Assembly: GCF_900182985.1 (NCBI RefSeq)
Contig: NZ_FXUY01000001.1
Span: 1,550,001 to 1,614,000, forward strand
Direction: 5' to 3'
Length of the DNA stretch: 64,000 bases
Source: Pseudomonas helmanticensis
Lineage (GTDB): Bacteria; Pseudomonadota; Gammaproteobacteria; Pseudomonadales; Pseudomonadaceae
Of the stretch, positions 18,497 through 26,590 are shown piece after piece. The position numbers and the translations under genes are program-made. The first letter of the stretch is position 1. Each line of letters begins with the position of its first letter. The notes beneath the pieces were generated by a model. The model made no database searches. It worked only from the letters and a program-made list of their open reading frames with translations, and was not told the DNA's origin.

Positions 18497-18742
18497 TCAA
18501 CGCAGGAGATAGGGGATGTCGACTTTCACGGCACCCGTCGGGCAATCCTTCTCGCACGGCATGCAGTACCAGCATTCGTCAAACGCCATGTAGGCCTTCT
18601 GCGTCGCCGGATTGATCGCCAGCAAATCCATCGGGCAGACATCCACGCACACTGTGCAGCCCTTTTCGGCGATGCATTTGTCCTCGTCGACGGTGACGGG
18701 GGCATTGGAGCGAAAGAAAATTTCCTGAGCTTGATAGGCCAT
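18497..18742 (-). CDS. AprB-like 4Fe-4S ferredoxin
   Basis: 81-residue protein with two iron-sulfur cluster motifs: 'CIAEKGCTVCVDVCPMDLL' (residues 23-41) and 'CWYCMPCEKDCPTG' (57-70). The layout resembles the ferredoxin part of adenylylsulfate reductase beta. It is 27 bp downstream of the flavoprotein and is most likely its electron-transfer partner. It lacks the long C-terminal tail of true AprB, so it is better called AprB-like. It belongs to the GntR-controlled operon. Confidence 0.9.
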   Translation of the reverse strand: MAYQAQEIFFRSNAPVTVDEDKCIAEKGCTVCVDVCPMDLLAINPATQKAYMAFDECWYCMPCEKDCPTGAVKVDIPYLLR

Positions 18743-18769
18743 GGTGCGGACTCTCTTTTTAGTAGTGCA

Positions 18770-20500
18770 TCAAGCAGCGCAAGCGCCGACCCGCAAGCGG
18801 TCGTAGGCCTGCATTTCTTCGGCATCGAGCGGGATGATGTAGGGCTCGACGGCTTTCTTGAAACTGGTCATCTGGCCGTCATCGCCCTTCTTCAGATGGC
18901 AATGGCAGAACCACTCGCTGTCGTTACGTTGCGGGTGATCGACGCGATAGTGGTACAGGCCCCAACGGCTTTCGGCGCGGAATAGCGAGGCGCGGGCGGC
19001 CATTTCGGCGCAGTCGCGGATCACGCTGGTTTCCATCGCGCGCATCAGTTCGTGGGCGTTGTTGGCCTTCATCTGCTCGAGATCGCGTTCGATGTCGCTG
19101 AAGCGTTGCAGGCCGATCTGCATTTTCTTGGTCACTTTCGGCGGTTGCAGGTAGTCGTTAACGAAGCGCCGCAGTTTGTATTCGACCTGCGCCGGCGGCA
19201 GACCGTGTTCGCGATCCAGCGGCGCGTAGACCCGGGCCTTTTCCTTCTCGATCTGCTCGGCATCCAGTGCAGAAAACTCCCGTCCGGCGACAAAATCGGC
19301 AGCGTTGTGCCCGGCAAACCAGCCGTAAGTAAACGCGCCGAGCATGTAGTTGTGCGGCACGGCGGCCATGTCGCCCGCCGAGTACAAGCCTTTCACCGAG
19401 GTTTCCGCGCGCTCGTTGACCCACACGCCGGACGCCGAGTGGCCGCTGCAAAAGCCGATTTCGGAGATGTGCATTTCGACCATTTGCGTGCGGTAGTCGG
19501 TGCCACGATTGGCGTGGAACTGGCCACGGCTCGGGCGTTCGTTGCTGTGCAGGATCTCCTCGATGTTCTGGATGGTTTCTTCGGCCAGGTGATCGAGTTT
19601 GAGGAACACCGGGCCGTTGCCGCTTTCCAGCTCCTGGTGAAACTCCCACATCATCTGCCCGCTCCAGTAGTCGCACTCGATGAAGCGTTCGCCCTTGTTG
19701 TTGGCGGTGTAGCCACCCAACGGGCCGGTGACGTAGGCGCAGGCCGGGCCGTTGTAATCCTTGATCAGCGGGTTGATCTGGAAGCACTCGAGGTTCGCCA
19801 GTTCGGCGCCGGCGTGATAGGCCATCGCGTAGCCGTCGCCGGCGTTGGTCGGGTTTTCGTAGGTGCCCATCAGGTAGCCCGACGACGGTAGACCGAGACG
19901 CCCGGCAGCACCGCAGGCGAGAATCACCGCTTTGGCCTTGATCACGTGGAAATCAGCGGTGCGGCAATCGAAACCCATCACGCCATTGACGGTGCCCTCC
20001 TCGTCGGTCAGCAACCGCGTGCAGACGAGGCGATTGGTGATGCTCACCCGTGCGCGTTTCAACTGCCGGTAGAGGACTTTTTTGATGTCGTGCCCTTCCG
20101 GCATCGGCAGCACGTAAGCGCCCATGTGGTGGACTTTTTTCACCGCGTAATCGCCGGTTTCGTCCTTCTCGAACTTCACCCCCCAGCGATCAAGCTGTTC
20201 GATGGTTTCGAAGCTGTGCGTCGCGTAGGCATACACGGCGGCCTGATTGACGATGCCGTCGTTGGCGATGGTGATTTCCTTGGTGTACTGCTCCGGCGTC
20301 GAGTGGCCGGGGATGATCGCGTTGTTCAGACCGTCCATGCCCATGCTGATCGCGCCGCTGCGTTTGACGTTGGCCTTGTCGACCAGCAACACGCGCAAAT
20401 CGCGATTCTTTTCCTTGGCCTTGATCGCCGCCATCGGGCCTGCGGTGCCACCGCCGATGACGACGATGTCGTATTCCTGTTCGAGAACGTTGCGGGTCAT
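18770..20500 (-). CDS. Fumarate reductase/AprA-like flavoprotein
   Basis: 576 residues. The N-terminal FAD-binding motif 'DIVVIGGGTAGPMAAIKAKE' is followed by a succinate dehydrogenase / fumarate reductase / APS reductase alpha type body ('NLECFQINPLIKDYNGPACA', 'GLYSAGDMAAVPHNYMLGAF') and a helical C-terminal domain with 'WFCHCHLKKGDDGQMTS'. Together with the adjacent two-cluster ferredoxin it looks like a soluble AprAB-type redox pair, but no sulfate-reducer genes are present, so sulfite oxidation or dissimilatory reduction should not be assumed. Its start overlaps the GntR stop by 4 bp. Confidence 0.9.
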   Translation of the reverse strand: MTRNVLEQEYDIVVIGGGTAGPMAAIKAKEKNRDLRVLLVDKANVKRSGAISMGMDGLNNAIIPGHSTPEQYTKEITIANDGIVNQAAVYAYATHSFETIEQLDRWGVKFEKDETGDYAVKKVHHMGAYVLPMPEGHDIKKVLYRQLKRARVSITNRLVCTRLLTDEEGTVNGVMGFDCRTADFHVIKAKAVILACGAAGRLGLPSSGYLMGTYENPTNAGDGYAMAYHAGAELANLECFQINPLIKDYNGPACAYVTGPLGGYTANNKGERFIECDYWSGQMMWEFHQELESGNGPVFLKLDHLAEETIQNIEEILHSNERPSRGQFHANRGTDYRTQMVEMHISEIGFCSGHSASGVWVNERAETSVKGLYSAGDMAAVPHNYMLGAFTYGWFAGHNAADFVAGREFSALDAEQIEKEKARVYAPLDREHGLPPAQVEYKLRRFVNDYLQPPKVTKKMQIGLQRFSDIERDLEQMKANNAHELMRAMETSVIRDCAEMAARASLFRAESRWGLYHYRVDHPQRNDSEWFCHCHLKKGDDGQMTSFKKAVEPYIIPLDAEEMQAYDRLRVGACAA

Positions 20501-21252
20501 GCCTGCTCCCCTTTTTGCCGGTCGATCCGCAGGCGGTACTGGAACGCATCGCCACGGTAGTAAAGGTGTTCGAAGTCCAGCGGCTGGCCCTGTGCGTCGT
20601 GGGTCAGGCGCTCGATGCGCATGATCGGCGAGCCAGCCTCGACGTTCAGCGCCTGGGTCAAGTCGCTGTCGGCGAGCACCGCGTCGATGGCCAGATCGGC
20701 ATGGCCGAGGGCAATGCCGCAGTCGTTTTCGAGGATCAGGAAGATGTCGCGGGTGACCAGATCGGCCTTCTCCAGGCGCTCGCCGACGGCTTTGGGCAGG
20801 TAGGTGATTTCCAGCGAGATCGGCTCGCGATTGATCAGGCGCACGCGTTTGATCTGCGCGACGATCTCGCCTTCGGCTACCTGCAAGCGCTCGGCGACAC
20901 GCTTGTCGGCAGGGATGAATTTGAAGCTGCGCAGGCGGTTGATCACCTCGTAGCCACGGCCGGTCATGGACTCGGCGAGGCCTTGCAGGCTGCTGACGTT
21001 TTGAAAGGTTTTCGGCTTGGCGACGAAGGTGCCTTTGCCGTGGATCTTGAAGATCAGCCCTTCTTTTTGCAGATCGCCGAGCGCTTGGCGCACGGTGATG
21101 CGGCTGACTTTGAACAATGCACCGAGTTCGCTTTCGGAGGGCATCTGGCTGTCTTGCGGGTATTCGCCGTCAAGAATGCGCGCACGGAGGACATCGCGCA
21201 GCTGGGTGTGCAGAGGAACGCTACTGAGAGAAAGAACGTTATCGGTCATCAT
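20497..21252 (-). CDS. GntR-family (HutC subfamily) regulator
   Basis: 251 residues: N-terminal winged helix 'PSESELGALFKVSRITVRQA' and a C-terminal UTRA effector domain ('LSFK'-type core, with 'VAQIKRVRLINREPISLEIT' near residue 130). It is the first gene of the operon leading into the flavoprotein, ferredoxin and transporter, so it is presumably autoregulatory and senses the substrate or a product. ATG 21252 and 21249 are adjacent; either is possible. Confidence 0.93.
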   Translation of the reverse strand: MMTDNVLSLSSVPLHTQLRDVLRARILDGEYPQDSQMPSESELGALFKVSRITVRQALGDLQKEGLIFKIHGKGTFVAKPKTFQNVSSLQGLAESMTGRGYEVINRLRSFKFIPADKRVAERLQVAEGEIVAQIKRVRLINREPISLEITYLPKAVGERLEKADLVTRDIFLILENDCGIALGHADLAIDAVLADSDLTQALNVEAGSPIMRIERLTHDAQGQPLDFEHLYYRGDAFQYRLRIDRQKGEQA

Positions 21253-21260
21253 GGGATCAC

Positions 21261-21305
21261 TTGTTATAACGAGTTATGACGTGATCTTAGAGTTGTTATG
21301 ACAAG
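21261..21305 (-). promoter_or_regulatory. Candidate GntR operator cluster
   Basis: Three related sites lie just upstream of the GntR start: TTGTTATAAC (21261-21270), GAGTTATGAC (21271-21280) and TTGTTATGACAA (about 21293-21304). The last is a near palindrome of the size HutC-type regulators bind. The repetition is visible; binding by this GntR protein is inferred. Confidence 0.6.
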
Positions 21306-21357
21306 GTTGAGAAATACCGAATGGGCATAACCTTAGATGCTTAACACGATCGCTTTC

Positions 21358-21448
21358 TGTAGGAGTGAGCCTGCTCGCGATAACGGTGTATCAGATACGA
21401 ATCCGGTGTCTGACACTCCGCTATCGCGAGCAGGCTCACTCCTACAGG
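21358..21448. repeat. REP pair, GTAGGAGTGAGCCTGCTCGC subtype
   Basis: Inverted pair: CTGTAGGAGTGAGCCTGCTC at the left and GAGCAGGCTCACTCCTACAG at the right, around a variable centre. It lies between the GntR regulator and the oxidoreductase gene. Confidence 0.9.
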
Positions 21449-21459
21449 GGAATTGTGTG

Positions 21460-22428
21460 CTAGTAGCGTTTGAGGATCTGATCCATGACCCAGTCGGTTT
21501 TCAGGGCCTGTTCGGCAACGGCGGGATGTTGTGAACCACCACGAATGTGCGCATTCATGCCCAGCACGTGATGCCACTGAATATGTTCGTGATGCGGGAT
21601 TTCCAGGCTGATGATTTCATCGGCATGCAATTGCACGGGATGCTCATCAAACACCGAAAAACTGATTCGCCCACGGCTGCCGATGATCTCGACCCGATCC
21701 TCGCGCCGATCCGCGACAAAGCTCCAGCAACCCATGCCCAGCGCCCCGCAGGCGAACCGCCAACTGGCGCTGACGGCATCTTCGGCGGCATACAACCCGG
21801 CCTGACGCGCGGTGAATCCGGCCACTTCGACAATGTCGCCAAGCAGATACTGGAACAGGTCAAAACCATGACTGGCCAGATCGGCGAAGTACCCGCCGCC
21901 AGCCACTGCCGGGTCAGTGCGCCAGTTGTCGCGACCGTCCAGATCCGTCGGTGAAGGTGCTTTGGTCAACGTCCAGCTCAGATGCCGAACCTCACCGATG
22001 CGCCCCTCCGCCAACCATTGCCGCACCTGCGCAAAACGCGGCAATGAACGGCGGTAATAGGACACGAACAGATGCAAACCGGCCTCGGCAAATGCCTGCT
22101 GCATCTCGCGACTTTGCCCGGCACTCAGCGCCATGGGTTTTTCCACGCAGCAATGTTTGCCGGCGGCAGCGACTTTCAGGCTATAGGCGTGGTGGCTGTC
22201 GGGGGGCGTGGCGATGTACACCGCGTCGACCTCGGGATCGTTGATCAGCGCATCGACGTCGGTGTAGACCCGCGCGATGCCGTGGCGCGCGGCGTAGTCA
22301 GTCACCGCCTCAAGCCGTCGGCCCATCACCGCCACCAGCGCCGAACCGGGCGCCTTGTAGAAGGCCGGCCCGCTCTTGCGCTCGGCGACGCTGCCACAAC
22401 CGATCATGCCCCAGCGCACCACGTCCAT
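21460..22428 (-). CDS. Gfo/Idh/MocA family NAD(P)-dependent oxidoreductase
   Basis: 322 residues. The N-terminal Rossmann fold has 'WGMIGCGSVAERKSGPAFYK', and the family's Lys-Pro motif is in 'CCVEKPMALSAGQ' near residue 96. The C-terminal GFO_IDH_MocA domain includes 'VAGGGYFADLASHGFDLFQY' with the conserved His. These enzymes oxidise or reduce sugars and inositol-like polyols, sometimes xenobiotic side chains; the substrate is unknown. It is 10 bp downstream of the DyP peroxidase gene and probably cotranscribed with it. Confidence 0.92.
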   Translation of the reverse strand: MDVVRWGMIGCGSVAERKSGPAFYKAPGSALVAVMGRRLEAVTDYAARHGIARVYTDVDALINDPEVDAVYIATPPDSHHAYSLKVAAAGKHCCVEKPMALSAGQSREMQQAFAEAGLHLFVSYYRRSLPRFAQVRQWLAEGRIGEVRHLSWTLTKAPSPTDLDGRDNWRTDPAVAGGGYFADLASHGFDLFQYLLGDIVEVAGFTARQAGLYAAEDAVSASWRFACGALGMGCWSFVADRREDRVEIIGSRGRISFSVFDEHPVQLHADEIISLEIPHHEHIQWHHVLGMNAHIRGGSQHPAVAEQALKTDWVMDQILKRY

Positions 22429-22438
22429 GTCTGTTCCT

Positions 22439-23326
22439 TTAGCCGATGCGCAAGGCGCGCAGGTCGAGGTGGCCGTCCTTCAGCGGCGGGCACCAGTAGT
22501 AGCCGCCAGTGATCGGTCGGCTGATGCGATACAAACCGTCGGTGATGCCGTCTTCCAGACCGCTCATGCGCCGCAATTGCGCTTCGAAAGCATCCAGCGA
22601 GAAACCAAAGGCAAGGAACATCAGGCCGGCGCGATCACCTTCTATCCACGGCATCGAGCGGCGCACGACGAACGCTTCCGGGGCGAAGCTTTCCTGCGCG
22701 GTGCGTTTGACGTGGGCGGAAACTGGCGCGTCGTCGATCTCTTCGTTATCGCTGAGGCGCCGGCCCATGATGTTGTCTTTGTCATCGGCGGAAAGTTTGT
22801 GGAAACCCTTGAGGTCGTGCTGCCACTGCTGGATCGCGGCGAAACTGCCGCCGACCATGCCGTCGGTGCCTGCACTTTGCAGGGCGGCAGCGATGGCGGC
22901 TTCGTCGTGCGGGTTTTCCGTGCCGTCTTCGTAACCGGTGAGGTCGTGGCCGTCCTTGTGGCGGAAGGCTTCCTGCATTTCGACCAGGCGCAGGGCCGGC
23001 GCCAGTGCGGCTTCGATAGCATTGCAGCGATTGAGCAATTCACCACGGTCGACGCCGTGCAGCCAGACCCACAGCGCGTGTTGGGTCGACGGGTTTTCGA
23101 CGCCGACGCCGGTCAGCGCCGGGAAGCTGCGCAGGCCGTCGATCTGTACGTCGAGGGCCTTGGCCAGGGATTCGCCGAAACCGACCACTGCCGACTTGCC
23201 GTCCACCTGATTCATCAGGTTGTCGATCGCCTGCGGCAGTGCTGCTACCGACTCGAGGGCGAAAAACAGGTGGCGTGCTTGCGCAGGAACGGGGGTGGCG
23301 AGAATGCCCGGCTGGTAGTAACTCAT
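22439..23326 (-). CDS. DyP-type haem peroxidase
   Basis: 295 residues. It carries the DyP distal motif GXXDG as GYEDGTENP near residue 130, a conserved His in the 'VSAHVKRTAQ' region near residue 200, and the terminal 'FLAFGFSLDAFEAQLRRMSG'. No signal peptide is present. DyPs use peroxide to oxidise dyes, phenolics or iron-related substrates; this size fits the bacterial type B class. Cotranscription with the downstream oxidoreductase is likely (10-bp gap). Confidence 0.92.
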   Translation of the reverse strand: MSYYQPGILATPVPAQARHLFFALESVAALPQAIDNLMNQVDGKSAVVGFGESLAKALDVQIDGLRSFPALTGVGVENPSTQHALWVWLHGVDRGELLNRCNAIEAALAPALRLVEMQEAFRHKDGHDLTGYEDGTENPHDEAAIAAALQSAGTDGMVGGSFAAIQQWQHDLKGFHKLSADDKDNIMGRRLSDNEEIDDAPVSAHVKRTAQESFAPEAFVVRRSMPWIEGDRAGLMFLAFGFSLDAFEAQLRRMSGLEDGITDGLYRISRPITGGYYWCPPLKDGHLDLRALRIG

Positions 23327-23401
23327 GTGAACTCCTTGGAAAAGTGCGCGGAGTTTACCTGTGGCCGGAGGTTTTGTGTGGGTTTGGATGGCGCCAAAAG
23401 C

Positions 23402-23636
23402 CCCTCACCCTAGCCCTCTCCCGGGGGGAGAGGGAACTGATTCGGGGATATTAAAGATCTACACCGACTTGAACGTGCATCGGTGAATCCATAATTTCGG
23501 GTCGGTGCATGACTCAAGACACCTCGGTCAGCCTCAATCTCTCAAGTCCATAATCGACACAATCTTTCAGGTCGATGTAACTCGCAAGACACTGCGGTCG
23601 GCTCCCTCTCCCTCTGGGAGAGGGCTGGGGTGAGGG
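23402..23636. repeat. MITE-like element, copy 2, overlapping an AraC-gene 3' end
   Basis: Terminal arms CCCTCACCCTAGCCCTC... (23402-23422) and ...GAGAGGGCTGGGGTGAGGG (23616-23636) bracket about 190 bp. The interior shares phrases with the copy at 16659 (TTTCAGGTCGATGTAACT versus TTTCAGGTCGGCGTAGCT). Its right end supplies the last codons of the AraC gene. Confidence 0.8.
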
Positions 23637-24664
23637 TTGGCGTCATTACGCCAGGCGCTGGGGCTCAACCCCGTCCACCGTTTGAACGCCCGGCGAAAAC
23701 TGCGCACATCGCTGTAGCCGACTTCTTCAGTGATCCGCTCGATCGGCATATCAGGATTGGCCAGCAAACTCATCGTCCGCGCCTGGCGCACCTGCTCCAG
23801 CAACGCCTCAAACGTCAGCGCATGCTCGGTCAAGCGCCGACGCAACGTGCGACTGCTCATGTTCAAATCACCGGCAATCTTTTCGATATGGCTGCCGCGA
23901 CTCAGATCCCGCGCAATCGCCCGCTCCACCGCCTGAATCAGATCAAGCTTCTGATGCACCTGCGCCGCTTCCAGCTCCAGCAAGGCGACGGCCTGACGCA
24001 GCGCCAGCGAATGATGATTGGGCAGGTTGACGTCCAGCCATTGCACATCGATCAGCATGCGATTGTGCAAGCAACCAAAACGCACCTCCGGTCCCAGCAG
24101 ACGATGGTATTCGCTGAGGTAATCCGGCGCGGCGTGCACAAACTCGACGGCAATCGGCTTGAAATCAGCGCCCGCCAAGGCTCGGCCGTACACCAGCAAA
24201 CTGGCGAAAAACTCTTCCACCGCGAACACCTGAACATCGGCAAACGGCAAGCGACATTCAGCATCGAGATGCACCTGAGCGCCGACCACATCGACACTGG
24301 ACACCACAATCCCGCCCGAGGTGTGCTGATGACGAATCCCGAGGGCAAAGGCATCGCGCAAAGTCTTGCACAGCGACAACACATGCCCAAGCAAACCCAG
24401 CGTACCCAGCACGTTCTGCGCGCCGACCCACAGCCCCAAACCTTGATTGGGCAGCACTTTGAGTGCGCGTTGAATCATTGCCACGGCCTGGCGATAGGAA
24501 ATTCGCTGCGCCGGGTCTTGCAGATCTTCAAGGGTGAAGCCCAGGCCACGGCACAGGCTTTCAGGGTCGACGCCCTTGTTCTGCGCGACTTCGGCGAGGG
24601 TTTGCAGGAGGAACGGCGAGACCAGCGCCAGTTCGAAAGTCGGGTCTTGGACTTTTACATTCAT
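23567..24664 (-). CDS. AraC-family regulator (arabinose-binding-like N-terminal domain)
   Basis: 365 residues. A long N-terminal domain of the OruR/ArgR-type AraC class ('SLCRGLGFTLEDLQDPAQRI') precedes a C-terminal double helix-turn-helix ('NMSSRTLRRRLTEHALTFEA', 'ERITEEVGYSDVRSFRRAFK', 'WTGLSPSAWR'). I start at ATG 24664 (MNVKVQDPTF); a GTG at 24685 would add seven residues. About 23 residues after the HTH ('NPHPSPLPEGEGADRS...') are encoded by the MITE-like repeat, so the natural C-terminus was probably replaced when the element inserted. It is divergent from the SphA-like gene. Confidence 0.9.
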   Translation of the reverse strand: MNVKVQDPTFELALVSPFLLQTLAEVAQNKGVDPESLCRGLGFTLEDLQDPAQRISYRQAVAMIQRALKVLPNQGLGLWVGAQNVLGTLGLLGHVLSLCKTLRDAFALGIRHQHTSGGIVVSSVDVVGAQVHLDAECRLPFADVQVFAVEEFFASLLVYGRALAGADFKPIAVEFVHAAPDYLSEYHRLLGPEVRFGCLHNRMLIDVQWLDVNLPNHHSLALRQAVALLELEAAQVHQKLDLIQAVERAIARDLSRGSHIEKIAGDLNMSSRTLRRRLTEHALTFEALLEQVRQARTMSLLANPDMPIERITEEVGYSDVRSFRRAFKRWTGLSPSAWRNDANPHPSPLPEGEGADRSVLRVTST

Positions 24665-24873
24665 GGGGATGACATTCCGGATCACGCTTGATTGTTATTT
24701 TTGTAACCGGTTATGTCGATGGAAGTTAGCACAGGGTTTGCCAGCTGTCCGCAGAAGTCCCCTCAATGTCCGCCAATACCCTGCCCTGCCGGGCGCCAAG
24801 CGCTTATTTCTAGAGTGCCGGGCGTACTGCGTGCCGGCGTTGCGCCCAAAACACAATAATAATGAGGACGGAT

Positions 24874-25821
24874 ATGCACCCGAACCGCGCGACATTCCCC
24901 CTGCGCCTGGCCCTTTGCTTGCTGGGCGGCGCCGTGACCCTACCGGCGTTGGCGACCGAAGCCGGCGTCGACAACATCGGCACCGGCACCGACGGTTTCT
25001 TCATGTTGCCGCTGGAAGTCGACAGCCTTCCGGAAAACATGGTCGCGTTCAACCTCTACTACAACCATTACAAGGCGACCAAACTCAACATCAGCTCGTT
25101 CGGCGGCAAGGTGCCCAACGTCGAAATCGAATCCACTGCGGTGATTCCGCGCCTCGACTATCTGAGCCCCGTGCGGATCTTCGGCGGGCGCCTGGCCGGC
25201 TACATCGCCCAGCCGTGGCTGAAACAGGAAGTCTCGGTATTCGGCTTGAGCGACACCCGCGAAGGCATGGGCGATACCACCATTGCGCCGATCATTCTGT
25301 GGGACATGGGCAAGAACCTGACGCTCGGCGCGGCCATTGAAGTCACCGTGCCGACCGGCGAATACAGCGTCGATCGGCTGGCCAACACCAGCAACAATTT
25401 CTACACCTACAAACCGTTGTTCTCCTTCACCTGGCTGCCGACCGACAAGACCGAAGTGTCGATGAAGACCACCTACAGCTTCAACGAGAAGAACAAGGAC
25501 ACCGACTACAAGTCCGGGCAGATCTTCCACTTCGATTATTCGGCCAGCTACAAGATCACTGATGATTTGATGCTCGGCCTCAACGGCTACTACCTCAAGC
25601 AGACCACCGACGACAAACAGTTCGGCCATACCGTGCAGTTTGCCGGGCAGGACGTCGATGACGGCGTGCGTGGCGAAGTGTTCGCCATCGGCCCGGCGCT
25701 GCATTTCACCTTTCTCAAATACGCCAGCGCGGAGATTCGCTGGGCCAAGGAATTTGATGTGGAGAACCGGCCAGAGGGTGAAATGTTGTGGGCGAAGGTG
25801 AGTATCCCCTATGCGTTCTGA
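24874..25821 (+). CDS. SphA-family / phenol meta-pathway-like outer-membrane protein
   Basis: 315 residues with a signal peptide (to about residue 28, ending PALA). It matches the MetA-pathway-of-phenol-degradation/SphA superfamily: 'VDNIGTGTDGFFMLPLEVDS', 'EGMGDTTIAPIILWDMGKNL' and a C-terminal Phe (IPYAF). It is predicted to be an outer-membrane beta-barrel that passes hydrophobic or aromatic compounds. ATG 24874 follows GAGGACGG; the frame opens at 24862 on the ATG inside that ribosome site. It is divergent from the AraC regulator, whose target it probably is. Confidence 0.88.
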   Translation: MHPNRATFPLRLALCLLGGAVTLPALATEAGVDNIGTGTDGFFMLPLEVDSLPENMVAFNLYYNHYKATKLNISSFGGKVPNVEIESTAVIPRLDYLSPVRIFGGRLAGYIAQPWLKQEVSVFGLSDTREGMGDTTIAPIILWDMGKNLTLGAAIEVTVPTGEYSVDRLANTSNNFYTYKPLFSFTWLPTDKTEVSMKTTYSFNEKNKDTDYKSGQIFHFDYSASYKITDDLMLGLNGYYLKQTTDDKQFGHTVQFAGQDVDDGVRGEVFAIGPALHFTFLKYASAEIRWAKEFDVENRPEGEMLWAKVSIPYAF

Positions 25822-26074
25822 GTGCATTTGTAGGACAGCGCACTTTGACTTGTAGCCTGAAAACCTGACAAACGCATGAGTGGAATATGCCTACAGCGGC
25901 GGTCGAGATTACCGGACAACAGGAGGAAACGTCTGGCAGATTTAAAGGGGGCGCTTGCAGATACTGGGCTACGTTATCCCATGGTTCTTCAAGGGCTCAT
26001 GGGGTGCATCGTCAGCCAGTGACGACAACGGGCCGTTCCCCCTTAGACTGCTTGACATTGATCACGGAGGTCAT

Positions 26075-26269
26075 ATGAGCATATTGCTTTCCCCGTTTTA
26101 TTCTGAGTTCGAATCCGAAGAAGAGGCCGAGAGCTACGATCGCTGGTTTCGTGCCAAGGTGCAGGCTGCACTGGATGATCCTCGCCCAGGCATTCCCCAT
26201 GAGGAAGCCATGGTGCGGCTCGACCAATTATTAGAAGAGAAACGCAAGAATCGACGCGCTGCCGCTTGA
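26075..26269 (+). CDS. RelB/StbD-like antitoxin ('stability determinant')
   Basis: 64-residue acidic-then-basic protein starting 'MSILLSPFYSEFESEEEAES' with 'DPRPGIPHEEAMVRLDQLLE', the pattern of RelB/YacA-type antitoxins. Start ATG 26075 has GGAGG six bases upstream; the 40 upstream codons that stay open are not part of the family. It overlaps the RelE/ParE-like toxin at its 3' end, which is standard antitoxin-first order. Confidence 0.85.
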   Translation: MSILLSPFYSEFESEEEAESYDRWFRAKVQAALDDPRPGIPHEEAMVRLDQLLEEKRKNRRAAA

Positions 26270-26543
26270 ATGGAGCGATCAAGCTCTGGACGATCTGGCT
26301 GACATTATCGATTACATTGAACAATACAATTCCAACGCTTCAGCGGCTCTGCAGCGCAAGGTGGGTGCAGCAACGCAAAGGCTTTCATCAATTCTCTATG
26401 GTTACAGATCCGGTCGGGTACCGGGCACTCGGGAAATGGTGGTCAATCCAAACTATCTACTGGTCTATCGAGTGAACGGGCACATCAGAATACTGACGTT
26501 AGTCCACACTCGACAACAATACCCACTAATCTCATCAACATAA
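26259..26543 (+). CDS. RelE/ParE-like toxin without a canonical start codon
   Basis: The frame reads LPLEWSDQALDDLADIIDYI..., with GYRSGRVPGTREMVV and ILTLVHTRQQYP, which is the RelE/ParE toxin layout (about 92 residues). Between the in-frame stop at 26232 and the first conserved residues there is no ATG, GTG or TTG. The best guess is CTG at 26259, inside the antitoxin gene; a gene caller would otherwise pick the internal GTG at 26361 and truncate the toxin by a third. Either a rare start and translational coupling are used, or the start was lost and the toxin is silenced. The coding identity is good; expression is uncertain. Confidence 0.65.
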   Translation: MPLEWSDQALDDLADIIDYIEQYNSNASAALQRKVGAATQRLSSILYGYRSGRVPGTREMVVNPNYLLVYRVNGHIRILTLVHTRQQYPLISST

Positions 26544-26568
26544 AAAAAGGGCGACCAACCGGCCGCCC
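26542..26568 (-). terminator. Intrinsic terminator of the giant TpsA gene
   Basis: Read on the minus strand, a GGGCG...CGCCC hairpin is followed by seven T residues, 23 bases past the TpsA stop. It may also act on the toxin transcript in the other direction, though the U-run favours the minus strand. Confidence 0.75.
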
Positions 26569-26590
26569 AAACGTACTGCACGAGAGTCTT

